Positions 43,449 to 52,844 of a stretch of DNA of 64,000 nucleotides are shown here, one piece after another. The translations under genes were made by a program, and so were the position numbers. Under the pieces are notes generated by a model that saw only the letters and a program-made list of their open reading frames with translations, did no database searches and had not been told where the DNA came from. Each line of letters starts with the position of its first letter. Position 1 is the stretch's first letter. Origin of the DNA: Fusibacter sp963666805 (GTDB taxonomy: Bacteria > Bacillota > Clostridia > Peptostreptococcales > Acidaminobacteraceae); NCBI GenBank assembly GCA_963666805.2, contig CAXXWR010000006.1:558001-622000 (forward strand), read 5' to 3'.

Positions 43449-43519
43449 TTTGCTAGTTTCCTTTCTTTAAATGAGAAAATACAATGTCGAATAAGTGCTA
43501 TAGTGATGACAAAATGAAC

Positions 43520-43549
43520 GAAAAAAACACCAGACAAAGGTCTGGTGTC
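43520..43549 (-). terminator. terminator in the lysine riboswitch expression platform
   Basis: On the minus strand, ACACCAGAC / GTCTGGTGT has a short loop, then a run of seven T. It lies between the aptamer and the transporter, 72 bases from the start codon. Confidence 0.85.
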
Positions 43550-43564
43550 ATTAGGACTCACAAA

Positions 43565-43785
43565 AACATTTATCATCAAGGTTAAGATAGCGCAACAGTA
43601 TTTTCATACTGACAGTCCTGCACTTATTAAATGCAGACCCAGCAACAAGGTTTTACAGGCCTTGAAACTTCGGCGATTTTTCCTTTTATTAGGCATCTTC
43701 AGGTGTCCCTTCAGCCTAATGACTCTTAAAAATCGCGCCTCTACCTCATCAGTGATGAGGCAATTAATATTAAGTTATCGCCTGA
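43565..43785 (-). ncRNA. lysine riboswitch (L box)
   Basis: On the minus strand the aptamer shows GAGGTAGAGGCGCGAT (43732-43747), GAAGGG, the CGCCGAAG segment (about 43670-43678), GCTGGG and the 3' GCAGGACTGTC (43611-43621). These are the conserved core blocks in the right order. The rest of the 605-base gap 43449-44053 holds its terminator and, nearest the lipoprotein, an AACAATTGTT palindrome (43955-43964) of unknown meaning. Confidence 0.92.
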
Positions 43786-44053
43786 TATAATAACACAGAA
43801 TGTTTAAGGGGTCAAATTTTGTTGATGAAAGTGTGTTTAATTTTTTAATATGAAAGATATTAAGAATAAGTCTTTAATTTTTGAACGAACTCGATGAAAG
43901 AATTTAAAGGAAACGAAATAATAGAGAATACTTCGACGACGTTAAAGCAACTGTAACAATTGTTCATAAATTAGTCAAAAAGACGTCTTAGGTTTGTCAC
44001 AAGAAAGGCATAGACTCAAAAGTGACAAAGCAGTCACAAGGAGGCGTAATATA

Positions 44054-44716
44054 ATGAAAAAATTAGTTTTAGCAGGAACAACATTATTATTAAGTGTTGC
44101 ACTAATGGGATGTGGTAACAATGCAGCCCCAGCAGATAACAATAGTCCAAACGATGAACCAGCATCAACAGAACAAAATGCTGCTGATGACAATCAAGCA
44201 AGTGATCAAGACGCAACTGCTGATGACAATCAAGCAAGTGACCAAGACACGACTGCTGATGACAATCAAGCAAGTGACCAAGATACAACTGCTGATGACA
44301 ATCAAGCGAGTGACGAAGAGTCAACAAGTGATGCAGGTAAAGCAATTACTGAAAATAATTTAGAAAAATATACAGCTTTAATCGGTATGACTGAAGAAGA
44401 AGTGAACGTTGCTTTAGATGAAAATGATCCAGCAACGATTGATGAAGGTGGTCTTAATTATATCGTACCGGGAATTCGTGTTTGGATGACAAAAGATGGT
44501 GAACATGTTGATCAAGTGTTTACAAATAACTACAGTGCAGACTTTAAAGGTGCTCATGTAGGTGATGATCTTCAAAAATTCATTGATGCTTTTGGTGAAC
44601 CCGTAAGCAACGAAAACGGGACAGCAGAATTTAGTCTTGATAATGGTTTAGCTTTACAAGCGCATTGTGATGAAAATTCTAATAGTGTTGTAGCCGTTTA
44701 CATTATTGAAAAATAG
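44054..44716 (+). CDS. lipoprotein with four 12-residue repeats
   Basis: The 220-residue protein has a signal peptide with lipobox L-M-G-C. Residues 44-91 are four copies of a 12-residue acidic unit A-D-D-N-Q-A-S-D-Q-D-T-T, a flexible stalk. The C-terminal part (about 95-220) contains I-G-M-T-E-E-E-V-N-V-A-L-D, a pattern seen in small secreted BLIP/SmpA-like folds, but I cannot name the family. The ATG at 44054 has AAGGAGG upstream. It has its own terminator. Confidence 0.8.
   Translation: MKKLVLAGTTLLLSVALMGCGNNAAPADNNSPNDEPASTEQNAADDNQASDQDATADDNQASDQDTTADDNQASDQDTTADDNQASDEESTSDAGKAITENNLEKYTALIGMTEEEVNVALDENDPATIDEGGLNYIVPGIRVWMTKDGEHVDQVFTNNYSADFKGAHVGDDLQKFIDAFGEPVSNENGTAEFSLDNGLALQAHCDENSNSVVAVYIIEK
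44183..44326 (+). repeat. 36-bp tandem repeat, four copies, inside the lipoprotein gene
   Basis: Four in-frame units start GCTGATGACAATCAAGC. The middle two differ at only a few bases and the last diverges. The copy number is likely to vary between strains. Confidence 0.9.
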
Positions 44717-44755
44717 TTTCAAGTTCATTGAATTCCTAAATTTAAATAGTAATTG

Positions 44756-44788
44756 AGCACCAATATCATTGATATTGGTGCTTTTTTT
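44756..44788 (+). terminator. terminator of the repeat lipoprotein gene
   Basis: The 13-bp stem AGCACCAATATCA / TGATATTGGTGCT is followed by seven T. Confidence 0.9.
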
Positions 44789-44931
44789 ATGTCTTGAAAA
44801 GCTAAAAAGAATCTGGTGATTGATAGAACTTATACTGGGTAAATAATGATTAATAATAACTATTGAATAATAATTATAATATTAGAAAAATGAAATTTAA
44901 TTGTATTTTTCTTGAGATAGGAGGATTTTTT

Positions 44932-45093
44932 ATGTTAAAATGGGCATTATTTTTCTTAATAGTCGCTTTTATTGCCGGTATATTCGGTTTTAGAGGTGTT
45001 GCTGGAACAGCTAAAACAATTTCAAAGATTTTATTCTTTATATTCCTTGTTGGTTTTGTGGTCATGATTATTTTCGGAGGTCTTTTATTCTAA
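44932..45093 (+). CDS. DUF1328 family small membrane protein
   Basis: The 53-residue protein has two membrane helices and the DUF1328 core G-I-F-G-F-R-G-V-A-G-T-A. The ATG at 44932 is preceded by ATAGGAGG; longer readings start upstream without a ribosome site. Function unknown; related proteins are often stress-induced. Confidence 0.85.
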   Translation: MLKWALFFLIVAFIAGIFGFRGVAGTAKTISKILFFIFLVGFVVMIIFGGLLF

Positions 45094-45167
45094 TAGAAAA
45101 AAGAAAATGATAGGATTTAAACTCAACAACATATATCATATATAAAATTGATTTAAATGGATTAAAA

Positions 45168-45197
45168 AGACCCTTGAAAATTCAAGGGCCTTTTTTA
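45168..45197 (+). terminator. terminator of the DUF1328 gene
   Basis: The stem CCCTTGAA / TTCAAGGG has a 2-base gap and six T. Confidence 0.8.
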
Positions 45198-45246
45198 GTG
45201 TTGAGTCCGCATTTTTTTATTGAGGCTTCGTTCTTGTTGAGACGGA

Positions 45247-47253
45247 TTAGAATTTGAATTGAGAGACATTGTTTTGTAATTCTTCTGCAAGATTAGCAAG
45301 AGATTCACTAGCATTGGCAATTTCATCCATTGAAGCCGTTTGTTCTTCTACTGCAGCTGAACCGTTTTCAGCTTTTTCAGCATAGTCGTTTGAAAGGGCT
45401 TGTAAATGTTTAATGCTTTCAACCAACTGTTGCATAACGCTTAAGGTTTGAGGATTTAAATCGGCAATATTTTGAATATCGCTATTCATTCGTTCAATAG
45501 CGGTTTCGATTTCATTAAAGCGATCAGCTGTACTTTGAACACTATCAGATTGTTTAGCCATAATATTGCCAATGAGATCAGTGCTTTCAACTGCTTTTTC
45601 AGTTTTAAGTAAGAGTTCTTTAATAATATTGGCAATTTCGTCAGTGAATCGAGCAGAGTCATCAGCCAAGTTTTTAATCTCTTCTGCAACGACGGCAAAG
45701 CCTCTACCAGCTTCTCCAGCGCGTGCCGCTTCAATTGCAGCATTGAGGGCAAGTAAGTTTGTTTGTTCAGAAATACTTTTAATCATATTACTTGCGGTTT
45801 CAATTTTTTGAACACTATCAGCTGTTTCGTTGACAATTCGATTGATACTAACGCCATAATCCATCGTTTCTTTATTTTTTTCTTTAAGGTCATTAACTGT
45901 AATAATGCCATCATTCTTAGAGGCTTCAACTTGATTAAGTGATTCGTGAAGCACTTTATAATACTGGTCAGAGGTTGCTAAGAAGTCTGCCAATTGATTG
46001 GTATCATTAAGACTTTGACGGGTACTTTGATTTTGCTCTTGTGCACCAGCAGAGATTGTAACAATGCTCTCAGCGATGTCTTGTGAAGCCTGTGCAGATT
46101 GTTCTGTAGTAGCTGTTAGCTCCTCACTTGAAGATGCTAAATGTTCTGAAGAAGAAGCAACAGATTTAAGCAGTGAAACCAAGTTTTCCTTCATTGAAAA
46201 AGCAGCTTCTGCAATACGACCAATTTCATCTTTTCTGTCAAGGTGCTTGAGGTCTTTGGAGTCTAGTTGATGACTAAAGTCATATTGAGCCATTTCGCTG
46301 AACATTTTGTCCAGAATAGTAATTGGTTTCGCAATACGCTTACCGATGAAGAAACCAAGGACAAGACCAATGATAAGAACGATAATAGAAAATATAATAA
46401 GAACAAATTGTAGGGTTCTTATATCTTTTAGGATATCTGATTCGTAACTGGCAATACCTAAAGTCCAATCTGTCCCAGGGATATTTGCTAAAGCGGATAA
46501 GATGGTTTTACCATCAACATCATAGTGCAGAATACCTTCTTTGTTATCACCTAAAGCAGTGTACTTTTTACCAAAATCGGCGTATTTACCATCATATGCA
46601 TTAGGGTCTGTAATATTAACTTGATTCATAACATTTTCAGCATTTGGATGAGCATAAAGAGTACCATCAGCGCCGAGCACATAGGCATAACCATTAGCAC
46701 CAACACCGAGTTCATCTGTAATTTTATTAAGGGCAGTGCCATCTTTTTTACCTGCAAGAACGCCAATTACAGTACCGGAGCGGTCTTTAATAGGAACAGA
46801 GTAGTAAATCGCTGCAGTTTGTGTAGATTTACTAATCAGAATATTCGAAACATAGCGGTTGCCGGCAAGTGCTTGTTTGAAATATTCACGATCACTTAAA
46901 TCAGCAGTTTTACCATTAATAACATAATGAGCTTCACCGCTAGTATCAAAGACAAACATTTCTACATAACCAAGTGACTCAACTTTTGAGGTGAGCGCAC
47001 GTCTTTGTGTTACCCAGGTCATTGACGTGATATCTGCCTGCTCGGCAATTTCGTTGAGCACAGCTAGGCGTCTGTCTAAAGTATCACTGATACGTTGGGC
47101 AGACTCATTAGACAAAATTTCTAAATAATTTTCTTGGGTATCAATCATTGTATTTGCTGTATAGATTGTGCTAAAGATACCAAGAGCGAGTGTAGCGACG
47201 AGAACAACTAGTCCAATACGAACTGCAATATTCATCGATAAACTTTTTTTCAT
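45247..47253 (-). CDS. methyl-accepting chemotaxis protein with double Cache domain
   Basis: The 668-residue receptor has a helix at about 8-30 and an extracytoplasmic dCache_1-type domain (33-280, with F-V-F-D-T-S-G-E and S-V-P-I-K-D-R-S-G-T-V-I-G-V-L-A). A second helix (283-305) is followed by HAMP (305-360) and an MCP signalling domain with S-E-Q-T-N-L-L-A-L-N-A-A-I-E-A-A-R-A. dCache receptors commonly bind amino acids or other small ligands. The ATG at 47253 has GGAGG upstream; a start 33 bases earlier lacks one. A sigma-A promoter is visible at 47417-47444. Confidence 0.92.
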   Translation of the reverse strand: MKKSLSMNIAVRIGLVVLVATLALGIFSTIYTANTMIDTQENYLEILSNESAQRISDTLDRRLAVLNEIAEQADITSMTWVTQRRALTSKVESLGYVEMFVFDTSGEAHYVINGKTADLSDREYFKQALAGNRYVSNILISKSTQTAAIYYSVPIKDRSGTVIGVLAGKKDGTALNKITDELGVGANGYAYVLGADGTLYAHPNAENVMNQVNITDPNAYDGKYADFGKKYTALGDNKEGILHYDVDGKTILSALANIPGTDWTLGIASYESDILKDIRTLQFVLIIFSIIVLIIGLVLGFFIGKRIAKPITILDKMFSEMAQYDFSHQLDSKDLKHLDRKDEIGRIAEAAFSMKENLVSLLKSVASSSEHLASSSEELTATTEQSAQASQDIAESIVTISAGAQEQNQSTRQSLNDTNQLADFLATSDQYYKVLHESLNQVEASKNDGIITVNDLKEKNKETMDYGVSINRIVNETADSVQKIETASNMIKSISEQTNLLALNAAIEAARAGEAGRGFAVVAEEIKNLADDSARFTDEIANIIKELLLKTEKAVESTDLIGNIMAKQSDSVQSTADRFNEIETAIERMNSDIQNIADLNPQTLSVMQQLVESIKHLQALSNDYAEKAENGSAAVEEQTASMDEIANASESLANLAEELQNNVSQFKF

Positions 47254-47416
47254 ACCATACCTCCATTTAATAAAAGTTAAGCGCATAAAACAGGCTTTTA
47301 AAATATAAGCTTATTTCTTTAAAGTACCCCCTATTTTAAGCGACTTATAATAAGGTTATATATATAAAAAGTTCAAAGACCGAAATATTTTTATAAATAT
47401 AACTACTTATTCCTAA

Positions 47417-47444
47417 ATTATAACAATTTGATGGGGAATGTCAA
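47417..47444 (-). promoter_or_regulatory. sigma-A promoter of the dCache chemoreceptor
   Basis: On the minus strand, TTGACA (47444-47439) and TATAAT (47422-47417) are separated by 16 bases. They lie about 165 bases upstream of the start codon. Confidence 0.7.
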
Positions 47445-47552
47445 TGTCTGTAAATAGCATAAAATAGCCATTTTCAGCGTCTTTGTGGAATGTTTACAAG
47501 AGAAAAGACGAAATAATCCGTTTGATTTCTATTTTTTAGTGGCGATAATGAG

Positions 47553-48545
47553 TCAATGATGCTGTTTTCGATACTGTAGGGGTGTTTTTTTGTATTTTTT
47601 TTTAAAGGCTTTGGCAAAATTCGAAGTATGACTATAGCCTAAACTAAAAGCAATCTCTTGAATGGAAAGATCAGTAGTCGTTAACCATTTAACTGCTAAT
47701 GATAATTTCGTATCTAAGATAAATTTACCCATAGTTTGACCATATAATCTTTTGAATCCTGTGAGGAGTTTTTGTCTACCAATATAATAGCGGTCACAAA
47801 GGACATCAACACTGGGCGGATTTATAATGTCGGCGTTAATGAGGGCATATATTTTTTTGATGGACTGGATCTCTTGTTCAGAGAGATGAATCATCCGACG
47901 TTTACTTTGCACCATAGCACTATAATTAAAATGATTGACATATAAATTATCATCAGGACTTGAAAGTTCTTGAATGAGGAGACCCAGTGAACTTAAAATT
48001 TGTCCTTCAAGATAGAGATTGGTAAGCTGATTGTTAAGGGTCAAGTGCTTTAAACGCTTGAGAATATCAATTACTTCAAGAGGCAAATAATAATAAATAA
48101 AGTTGCTTTTTAAAGAAAAAAGGAATTCAATTTCAGGGAAAGCATCTTTGTAATTTCGTAAGAACGTGTCAATGTCAACAATGAGCTCAACCCCAATATA
48201 GTGAGAATCTAAAGAAAAGTATTGGTGACCCTGTGCCTCTTTTTCATAGATAATGTAAGGTGAGGGGGTAAAGGTTTTTAATTGTTTTTTAGGCATGCTG
48301 TATTGTGAAAGACCTTTTTCCATTAAACCTATTCTCAAATAAGGCTTTTTACTATTAAAATGAATGGTAAAGGGTTTGGCAATCTTATAATTAGCAACGA
48401 TTAATTGAAAGGCCGGTCGGGGTTCATATGAGATAAAATAACCTCGGTGGAGAGACGTTTTATCGGGGGTATAACGTGCGCGATAAGGTTCGAGGACGCG
48501 AGTAAATGCCATGGCTTCTAGAAAAGATTTTTGATAGTCGGTCAT
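47553..48545 (-). CDS. AraC-family transcriptional regulator
   Basis: The 330-residue protein has a C-terminal double HTH (about 230-330) with L-S-I-Q-E-I-A-F-S-L-G-Y-S-H-T-S-N-F-A-K, the AraC signature. The N-terminal 220 residues are a sensor region without a clear family. It is divergent from the siderophore transporter operon, so it may be a siderophore-responsive activator like YbtA/Btr, which is inference from position. Confidence 0.87.
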   Translation of the reverse strand: MTDYQKSFLEAMAFTRVLEPYRARYTPDKTSLHRGYFISYEPRPAFQLIVANYKIAKPFTIHFNSKKPYLRIGLMEKGLSQYSMPKKQLKTFTPSPYIIYEKEAQGHQYFSLDSHYIGVELIVDIDTFLRNYKDAFPEIEFLFSLKSNFIYYYLPLEVIDILKRLKHLTLNNQLTNLYLEGQILSSLGLLIQELSSPDDNLYVNHFNYSAMVQSKRRMIHLSEQEIQSIKKIYALINADIINPPSVDVLCDRYYIGRQKLLTGFKRLYGQTMGKFILDTKLSLAVKWLTTTDLSIQEIAFSLGYSHTSNFAKAFKKKYKKTPLQYRKQHH

Positions 48546-48690
48546 AAGTTACCGCCTCTCTTTCAAAGTAATGGTGGTTGAAGGGTGTCAAAAAAATATC
48601 CGTAAGTTGATATTATTGTAAAGGATTAGTGAGGTTTTCTCAACAAAACAGTTCTAAAAGATGCAAAAGAAGTGGATAAAAAACAGTTCA

Positions 48691-48719
48691 TTGACTTGAG
48701 AATGAATATCATTTATAAT
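48691..48719 (+). promoter_or_regulatory. sigma-A promoter with Fur box in the spacer, siderophore operon
   Basis: TTGACT (48691-48696) and TATAAT (48714-48719) are 17 bases apart. The spacer is almost entirely TGAGAAT-G-AATATCA (48697-48711), matching the 7-1-7 Fur core in 12 of 14 positions. Downstream, CAAGGT..ACAAT / ATTGTACCTTG (48722-48751) forms another inverted repeat near the transcription start. The rest of the 305-base divergent gap shows nothing more. Confidence 0.8.
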
Positions 48720-48850
48720 TGCAAGGTCGACAATATTGAAATTGTACCTTGTAGTGATAATTAATTAATAGGGCTTCTTAACAGGATAGATAAGTATTAA
48801 TGGAAGACCATAGAGCATGAGTGCTGTAATATATTCAAAGTGAGGTTTGT

Positions 48851-49906
48851 ATGAAATTAGGAAAAATAAATCAATTGATTGTCTTATTAGTTTTGATGAC
48901 AATGGTGCTCGCCGCATGTGGTGAAAACAAGAGCGAGGCAGATACAAGTAGTCTTGAAGCAATTGAAACAAATGATAAGCCGTCTGAAGTATCAGAGGCT
49001 ATTGTTTTAGACCATGCATTTGGTCAAACGGTCATTGAGGAAAAGCCAGAACGTATTGCAAGTATTGCATGGGGAAATCAAGATGTTCCTTTGGCACTTG
49101 GGGTTGTACCAGTAGGTATTTCAATGGCTAATTATGGGGTAACGGATGATTCTAATCTATTACCATGGACGAAGGCGGCTTATGAAAGTTTAGGTGTAAG
49201 TGATCCGACACTTTTTAATGATTTGTCAGAATTAGATTACGAAGGAATGAGTACGGTTTCTCCAGATGTTATTTTAGCTGCCTATTCAGGTATTACTGAA
49301 GAAGAATATCAAGTTTTAAGTGAAATTGCACCTGTTGCTGCTTATCCTGAAAGACCCTGGCAAACTTTTTGGAGAGATCAAATACGAATAGATTCTAAAG
49401 CGATGGGCATGGCAAAAGAAGGAGAGCAATTAGTGGAGGACTTAGATACTTTAATTGCTGATAAGGTGTCAAACTATCCTGCAATTGAAGGCAAAACAGC
49501 TGCCTTTTTCTGGTTTGATCCGTCTGATTTAGGACAGTTTTACGTTTATTTACCGGCAGATCCACGTTCTGCTTATTTGACGGACTTAGGGATGACATTT
49601 CCACAAAGTATCTTAGATATTGCAGAGGATTCAGACAGTTTTTACGTGTCTTTAAGTGCTGAAAAGTCAGATTTATTGACCGACGTAGATATTATTGTAA
49701 CTTATGGTGATGAGACTTTACTTAGCGCTATGCAGTCAGACACACTTATTGGTCAAATTCCAGCTGTTCAAAATGGTGCTGTAGCAGTTATTAAAGATGG
49801 CACACCGCTTGCAGCTTCATGTACACCAAGTGCCCTTTCAATTCCGGCGACCCTTGATGACTTTTTATCACTCATTAACGGTGCAGCCATTAATGTAGCA
49901 GAATAG
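48851..49906 (+). CDS. iron-siderophore ABC transporter substrate-binding lipoprotein
   Basis: The 351-residue protein has lipobox L-A-A-C and a TroA/FhuD-like binding fold (V-I-E-E-K-P-E-R-I-A-S-I-A-W and Y-E-G-M-S-T-V-S-P-D-V-I-L-A). It is first in a four-gene operon with two permeases and an ATPase, spaced 7 bases from the next gene. The Fur box in the promoter supports ferric-siderophore uptake. The exact siderophore cannot be told. Confidence 0.9.
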   Translation: MKLGKINQLIVLLVLMTMVLAACGENKSEADTSSLEAIETNDKPSEVSEAIVLDHAFGQTVIEEKPERIASIAWGNQDVPLALGVVPVGISMANYGVTDDSNLLPWTKAAYESLGVSDPTLFNDLSELDYEGMSTVSPDVILAAYSGITEEEYQVLSEIAPVAAYPERPWQTFWRDQIRIDSKAMGMAKEGEQLVEDLDTLIADKVSNYPAIEGKTAAFFWFDPSDLGQFYVYLPADPRSAYLTDLGMTFPQSILDIAEDSDSFYVSLSAEKSDLLTDVDIIVTYGDETLLSAMQSDTLIGQIPAVQNGAVAVIKDGTPLAASCTPSALSIPATLDDFLSLINGAAINVAE

Positions 49907-49913
49907 AGGACTT

Positions 49914-50912
49914 ATGAAAAAGAAGTCATTATGGATTGGCCTTGTGATTTCTTTGTTAATACTCGGTCTTTGCGTCTTTTTGTCTTTGACATTTGGTGCA
50001 AGGACTGTTTCAGTTAATGAAGTTATAGGGGTTATCTTTAATCATCAAATTGAAAATATGAACCAACAGGTGATTGTTGAGCGTATTCCCAGAACTATTT
50101 TTGGTATTTTAGCAGGAATGGCTTTAGCAGTTTCGGGGGCTTTAATGCAAGCAATTACCCGCAATCCAATTGCAGATCCTAGTATTTTAGGCGTCAACAC
50201 AGGAGCGGCCTTAAGTGTTGTCGTAGGCATTGCCTTTTTTTCAATCTCTTCGCTACAACATTATATCCTCTTTGCCATGATTGGTGCAGGGATTACGAGT
50301 GTTTTTGTGTACTTCGTAGGGTCTTTAGGGATGGGAGGGGCAACGCCTATTAAGTTGGCTCTTGCGGGTGCTGCGACAAGTGCGGCTCTATCATCGCTTT
50401 TGAGTGCTGTCTTGTTGCCCAGCACGCAAGTTATGAATGCCTTTAGATTTTGGCAGGTGGGAAGCATTAGTGGTGCTGACTGGCAAAGTATTATTGGATT
50501 TTTACCTATTTTGGGTGGGGGATTGATTTTGGCTTTTGGTTTAGCTCCCTTTTTAGATGTACTGGCTTTGGGGGATGAAATGGCAACAGGCTTAGGCGTG
50601 AATACGTCATTGATTAGACTGTTAGGTGCCATAAGCGGGGTTGCTTTATGTGCAGGGACGACAGCTATTGCAGGGCCTATTGGCTTTATTGGACTAATGG
50701 TTCCACACGCAGTTAGGATGATTTTTGGAAGCAGTCTTAAAACCCTTCTCCCCCTATCAGCAATAAGTGGTGCCAATCTACTCTTATTATCAGATGTTAT
50801 TGGACGACTCTTGGGGAGACCGGGTGAACTTGAGGTGGGAATTGTTACAGCGTTTATTGGGGCACCTATTTTGATAATGATTGCAAGAAAGGCAAAGGTA
50901 AAAGCCTTATGA
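49914..50912 (+). CDS. FecCD-family siderophore ABC transporter permease 1
   Basis: The 332-residue protein has nine or ten membrane helices with R-I-P-R-T-I-F-G-I-L-A-G-M-A-L-A-V-S-G near the start and I-A-G-P-I-G-F-I-G-L-M-V-P-H in the coupling loop. It pairs with the second permease, whose ATG overlaps its stop by four bases, to form the heterodimeric channel. Confidence 0.92.
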   Translation: MKKKSLWIGLVISLLILGLCVFLSLTFGARTVSVNEVIGVIFNHQIENMNQQVIVERIPRTIFGILAGMALAVSGALMQAITRNPIADPSILGVNTGAALSVVVGIAFFSISSLQHYILFAMIGAGITSVFVYFVGSLGMGGATPIKLALAGAATSAALSSLLSAVLLPSTQVMNAFRFWQVGSISGADWQSIIGFLPILGGGLILAFGLAPFLDVLALGDEMATGLGVNTSLIRLLGAISGVALCAGTTAIAGPIGFIGLMVPHAVRMIFGSSLKTLLPLSAISGANLLLLSDVIGRLLGRPGELEVGIVTAFIGAPILIMIARKAKVKAL

Positions 50913-51919
50913 TAAATGAAGGAATGAAGAAACGACAACAGCGATTTTTTATAATGACTTTATTGCTCTTAGTGGGTGTAGTTGGTTTAAGTATTTTGAC
51001 ATTAACACTTGGACAAAATACATATTCCATTCAGACAGTTTTTCGCGTCTTGACAGGTGAAGACGTTCAAGGGGCAAGCTTTGTTATTAACCGTTTAAGA
51101 TTTCCTAAAATGTTAGCAGCTGTTTTGGTGGGAATTGCTTTTGGCGTGTCGGGGAGCACTTTTCAGACGCTGCTTAAAAATCCTTTAGCAAGTCCAGATA
51201 TTATTGGGGTGACTTCTGGAACGAGTACAGCAGCTGTATTTTGCATTTTGGTATTGGGATGGAGTGGCCTTAAAGTGTCAATGGTTTCGGTTTTTTTTGG
51301 ACTGGCTATTGCCTGTATTATCTATCTTTTATCTCGTGGGAGTGGGTTCTCTGGTGGACGGTTGATTCTGATTGGGATTGGCCTTCAAGCCATTTTAAGG
51401 GCTACCACTAATTTCTTTCTATTGAAAGCTGGCGAACATGATGTGCCAGCGGCTATGCGGTGGTTGACAGGTAGTTTAAATACGATTGCCTTATCATCAA
51501 TTCCTCGTCTTTTTTGGGTAGTCTTCATAGGCACTATGATTGTTCTAGGGCTTAGACGGCATTTGGAAGTGCTAGAACTTGGAGAACTTTCAGCGGTTAC
51601 CTTAGGCGTTAAAGTTGAACAGGTCAGATTATTATTAATGGGTGCTTCAGTCGTGATGGTCGCATTTGCGACAGCCGTTACGGGGCCTATTGCTTTTGTT
51701 GCATTTTTGGCAGGGCCTATCGCTAAAAAAATAGCAGGTGCAGGTTATGCACATACGCTTCCTTCTGGTTTGATAGGTGCTATTTTGATTTTAGGTGCTG
51801 ACTTAATAAGTCAAAATGTCTTAAGTATCAAATATCCTGTTGGAGTTGTCACTGGGATTCTGGGGGCACCTTATTTGATAATTTTACTGATTAGAATGAA
51901 CCGTAAAGGAGGCTCCTAG
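50909..51919 (+). CDS. FecCD-family siderophore ABC transporter permease 2
   Basis: The 336-residue protein is the partner of the preceding permease, with R-F-P-K-M-L-A-A-V-L-V-G-I-A-F-G-V-S-G and V-T-G-P-I-A-F-V-A-F-L-A-G-P. The V-P-H of the coupling loop is replaced by L-A-G-P, as is usual for the second subunit (FhuG-like) type. It is one base from the ATPase gene. Confidence 0.92.
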   Translation: MINEGMKKRQQRFFIMTLLLLVGVVGLSILTLTLGQNTYSIQTVFRVLTGEDVQGASFVINRLRFPKMLAAVLVGIAFGVSGSTFQTLLKNPLASPDIIGVTSGTSTAAVFCILVLGWSGLKVSMVSVFFGLAIACIIYLLSRGSGFSGGRLILIGIGLQAILRATTNFFLLKAGEHDVPAAMRWLTGSLNTIALSSIPRLFWVVFIGTMIVLGLRRHLEVLELGELSAVTLGVKVEQVRLLLMGASVVMVAFATAVTGPIAFVAFLAGPIAKKIAGAGYAHTLPSGLIGAILILGADLISQNVLSIKYPVGVVTGILGAPYLIILLIRMNRKGGS

Positions 51920-51920
51920 C

Positions 51921-52790
51921 ATGATGGAAGAGCGAAAAAGGGTTAAAAAATATAAATCAGATAGCTTAGAACGGGGCACTAAAAACGGTAATAACTTAGG
52001 GCTTGTAGCCCACCAACTTAGGACGGGTTATGATAAAAAGGTTATTATAGATGAAGTTTCCTTAGAAATTCCTAAGGGGAAAATCAGTGTGATTATTGGT
52101 GCAAATGCCTGTGGAAAGTCGACGCTTCTAAAGACCTTATCTCGCTTGATTAAACCCATGAAAGGGCAAGTGATGCTTGATGGAAAAGCGATTCATCAGT
52201 ATGAACCTAAAAGATTGGCTCAATTACTAGGTCTTCTTCCGCAATCCCCTATTGTTCCAGAAGGCATTACAGTTGCAGATCTTGTAATGAGAGGTCGATT
52301 TCCTTATCAAGGTTTCTTAAAGACAAATGCAGAGGCGGATATAAGTGCCGTTAATCAAGCACTTGAAGCGATGCATATTAGTGATTTAGCAGACCGAAGT
52401 GTAGATGAACTGTCTGGTGGGCAACGGCAACGTGTTTGGATTGCAATGGCTTTAGCACAAGAAACAAATGTTTTATTATTAGATGAACCGACAACTTATC
52501 TTGATATTACTCATCAAATAGAAATATTAGATTTATTGACAGAACTGAACCGAAGTAAGGGGACAACCATTGTCATGGTCTTGCACGATATGAATCTTTC
52601 TGCTCGGTATGCAGATTATCTTTTTGCGATTAAAAAGGGTGACTTAATTGCTCAAGGACCGCCAAGTCAAGTTGTGGATCAAGCACTCATCAAAACGGTA
52701 TTTGATTTAGACTGTGAAGTGATTAGTGATCCTGTTTCATTGACGCCTATGATTGTCCCAGTTGGCAAGTATCATCGCAAGACATATTGA
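51921..52790 (+). CDS. siderophore ABC transporter ATPase (FhuC/FepC-like)
   Basis: The 289-residue ATPase has Walker A I-G-A-N-A-C-G-K-S, the standard signature L-S-G-G-Q-R-Q-R, Walker B L-L-L-D-E-P and the H-loop V-L-H-D-M-N. The first 25 residues form a charged extension. AAAGGAGG precedes the ATG. It is last in the Fur-controlled operon. Confidence 0.93.
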   Translation: MMEERKRVKKYKSDSLERGTKNGNNLGLVAHQLRTGYDKKVIIDEVSLEIPKGKISVIIGANACGKSTLLKTLSRLIKPMKGQVMLDGKAIHQYEPKRLAQLLGLLPQSPIVPEGITVADLVMRGRFPYQGFLKTNAEADISAVNQALEAMHISDLADRSVDELSGGQRQRVWIAMALAQETNVLLLDEPTTYLDITHQIEILDLLTELNRSKGTTIVMVLHDMNLSARYADYLFAIKKGDLIAQGPPSQVVDQALIKTVFDLDCEVISDPVSLTPMIVPVGKYHRKTY

Positions 52791-52802
52791 CTATTTATTA
52801 AC

Positions 52803-52844
52803 AAACCTCTTTCTTAGTTGTAAAGCTAAGTAGGGGGTTTTTGA
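52803..52844 (+). terminator. terminator of the siderophore operon
   Basis: AACCTC-type outer pairing with GGGGTT and an inner CTTAG / CTAAG stem are followed by TTTTT. Confidence 0.65.

Noticed and set aside
43545..43790. 81-codon plus-strand frame
   Set aside because: It lies inside the minus-strand lysine riboswitch and has no protein features.
44034..44363. 103- and 83-codon frames over the tandem repeat
   Set aside because: They are shadow frames created by the 36-bp repeat; the lipoprotein frame has the signal peptide and ribosome site.
50261..50938. 225-codon open frame on the minus strand
   Set aside because: It is antisense to two permease genes; the residues are a repetitive A/P/K/I-rich shadow and no ribosome site is present.
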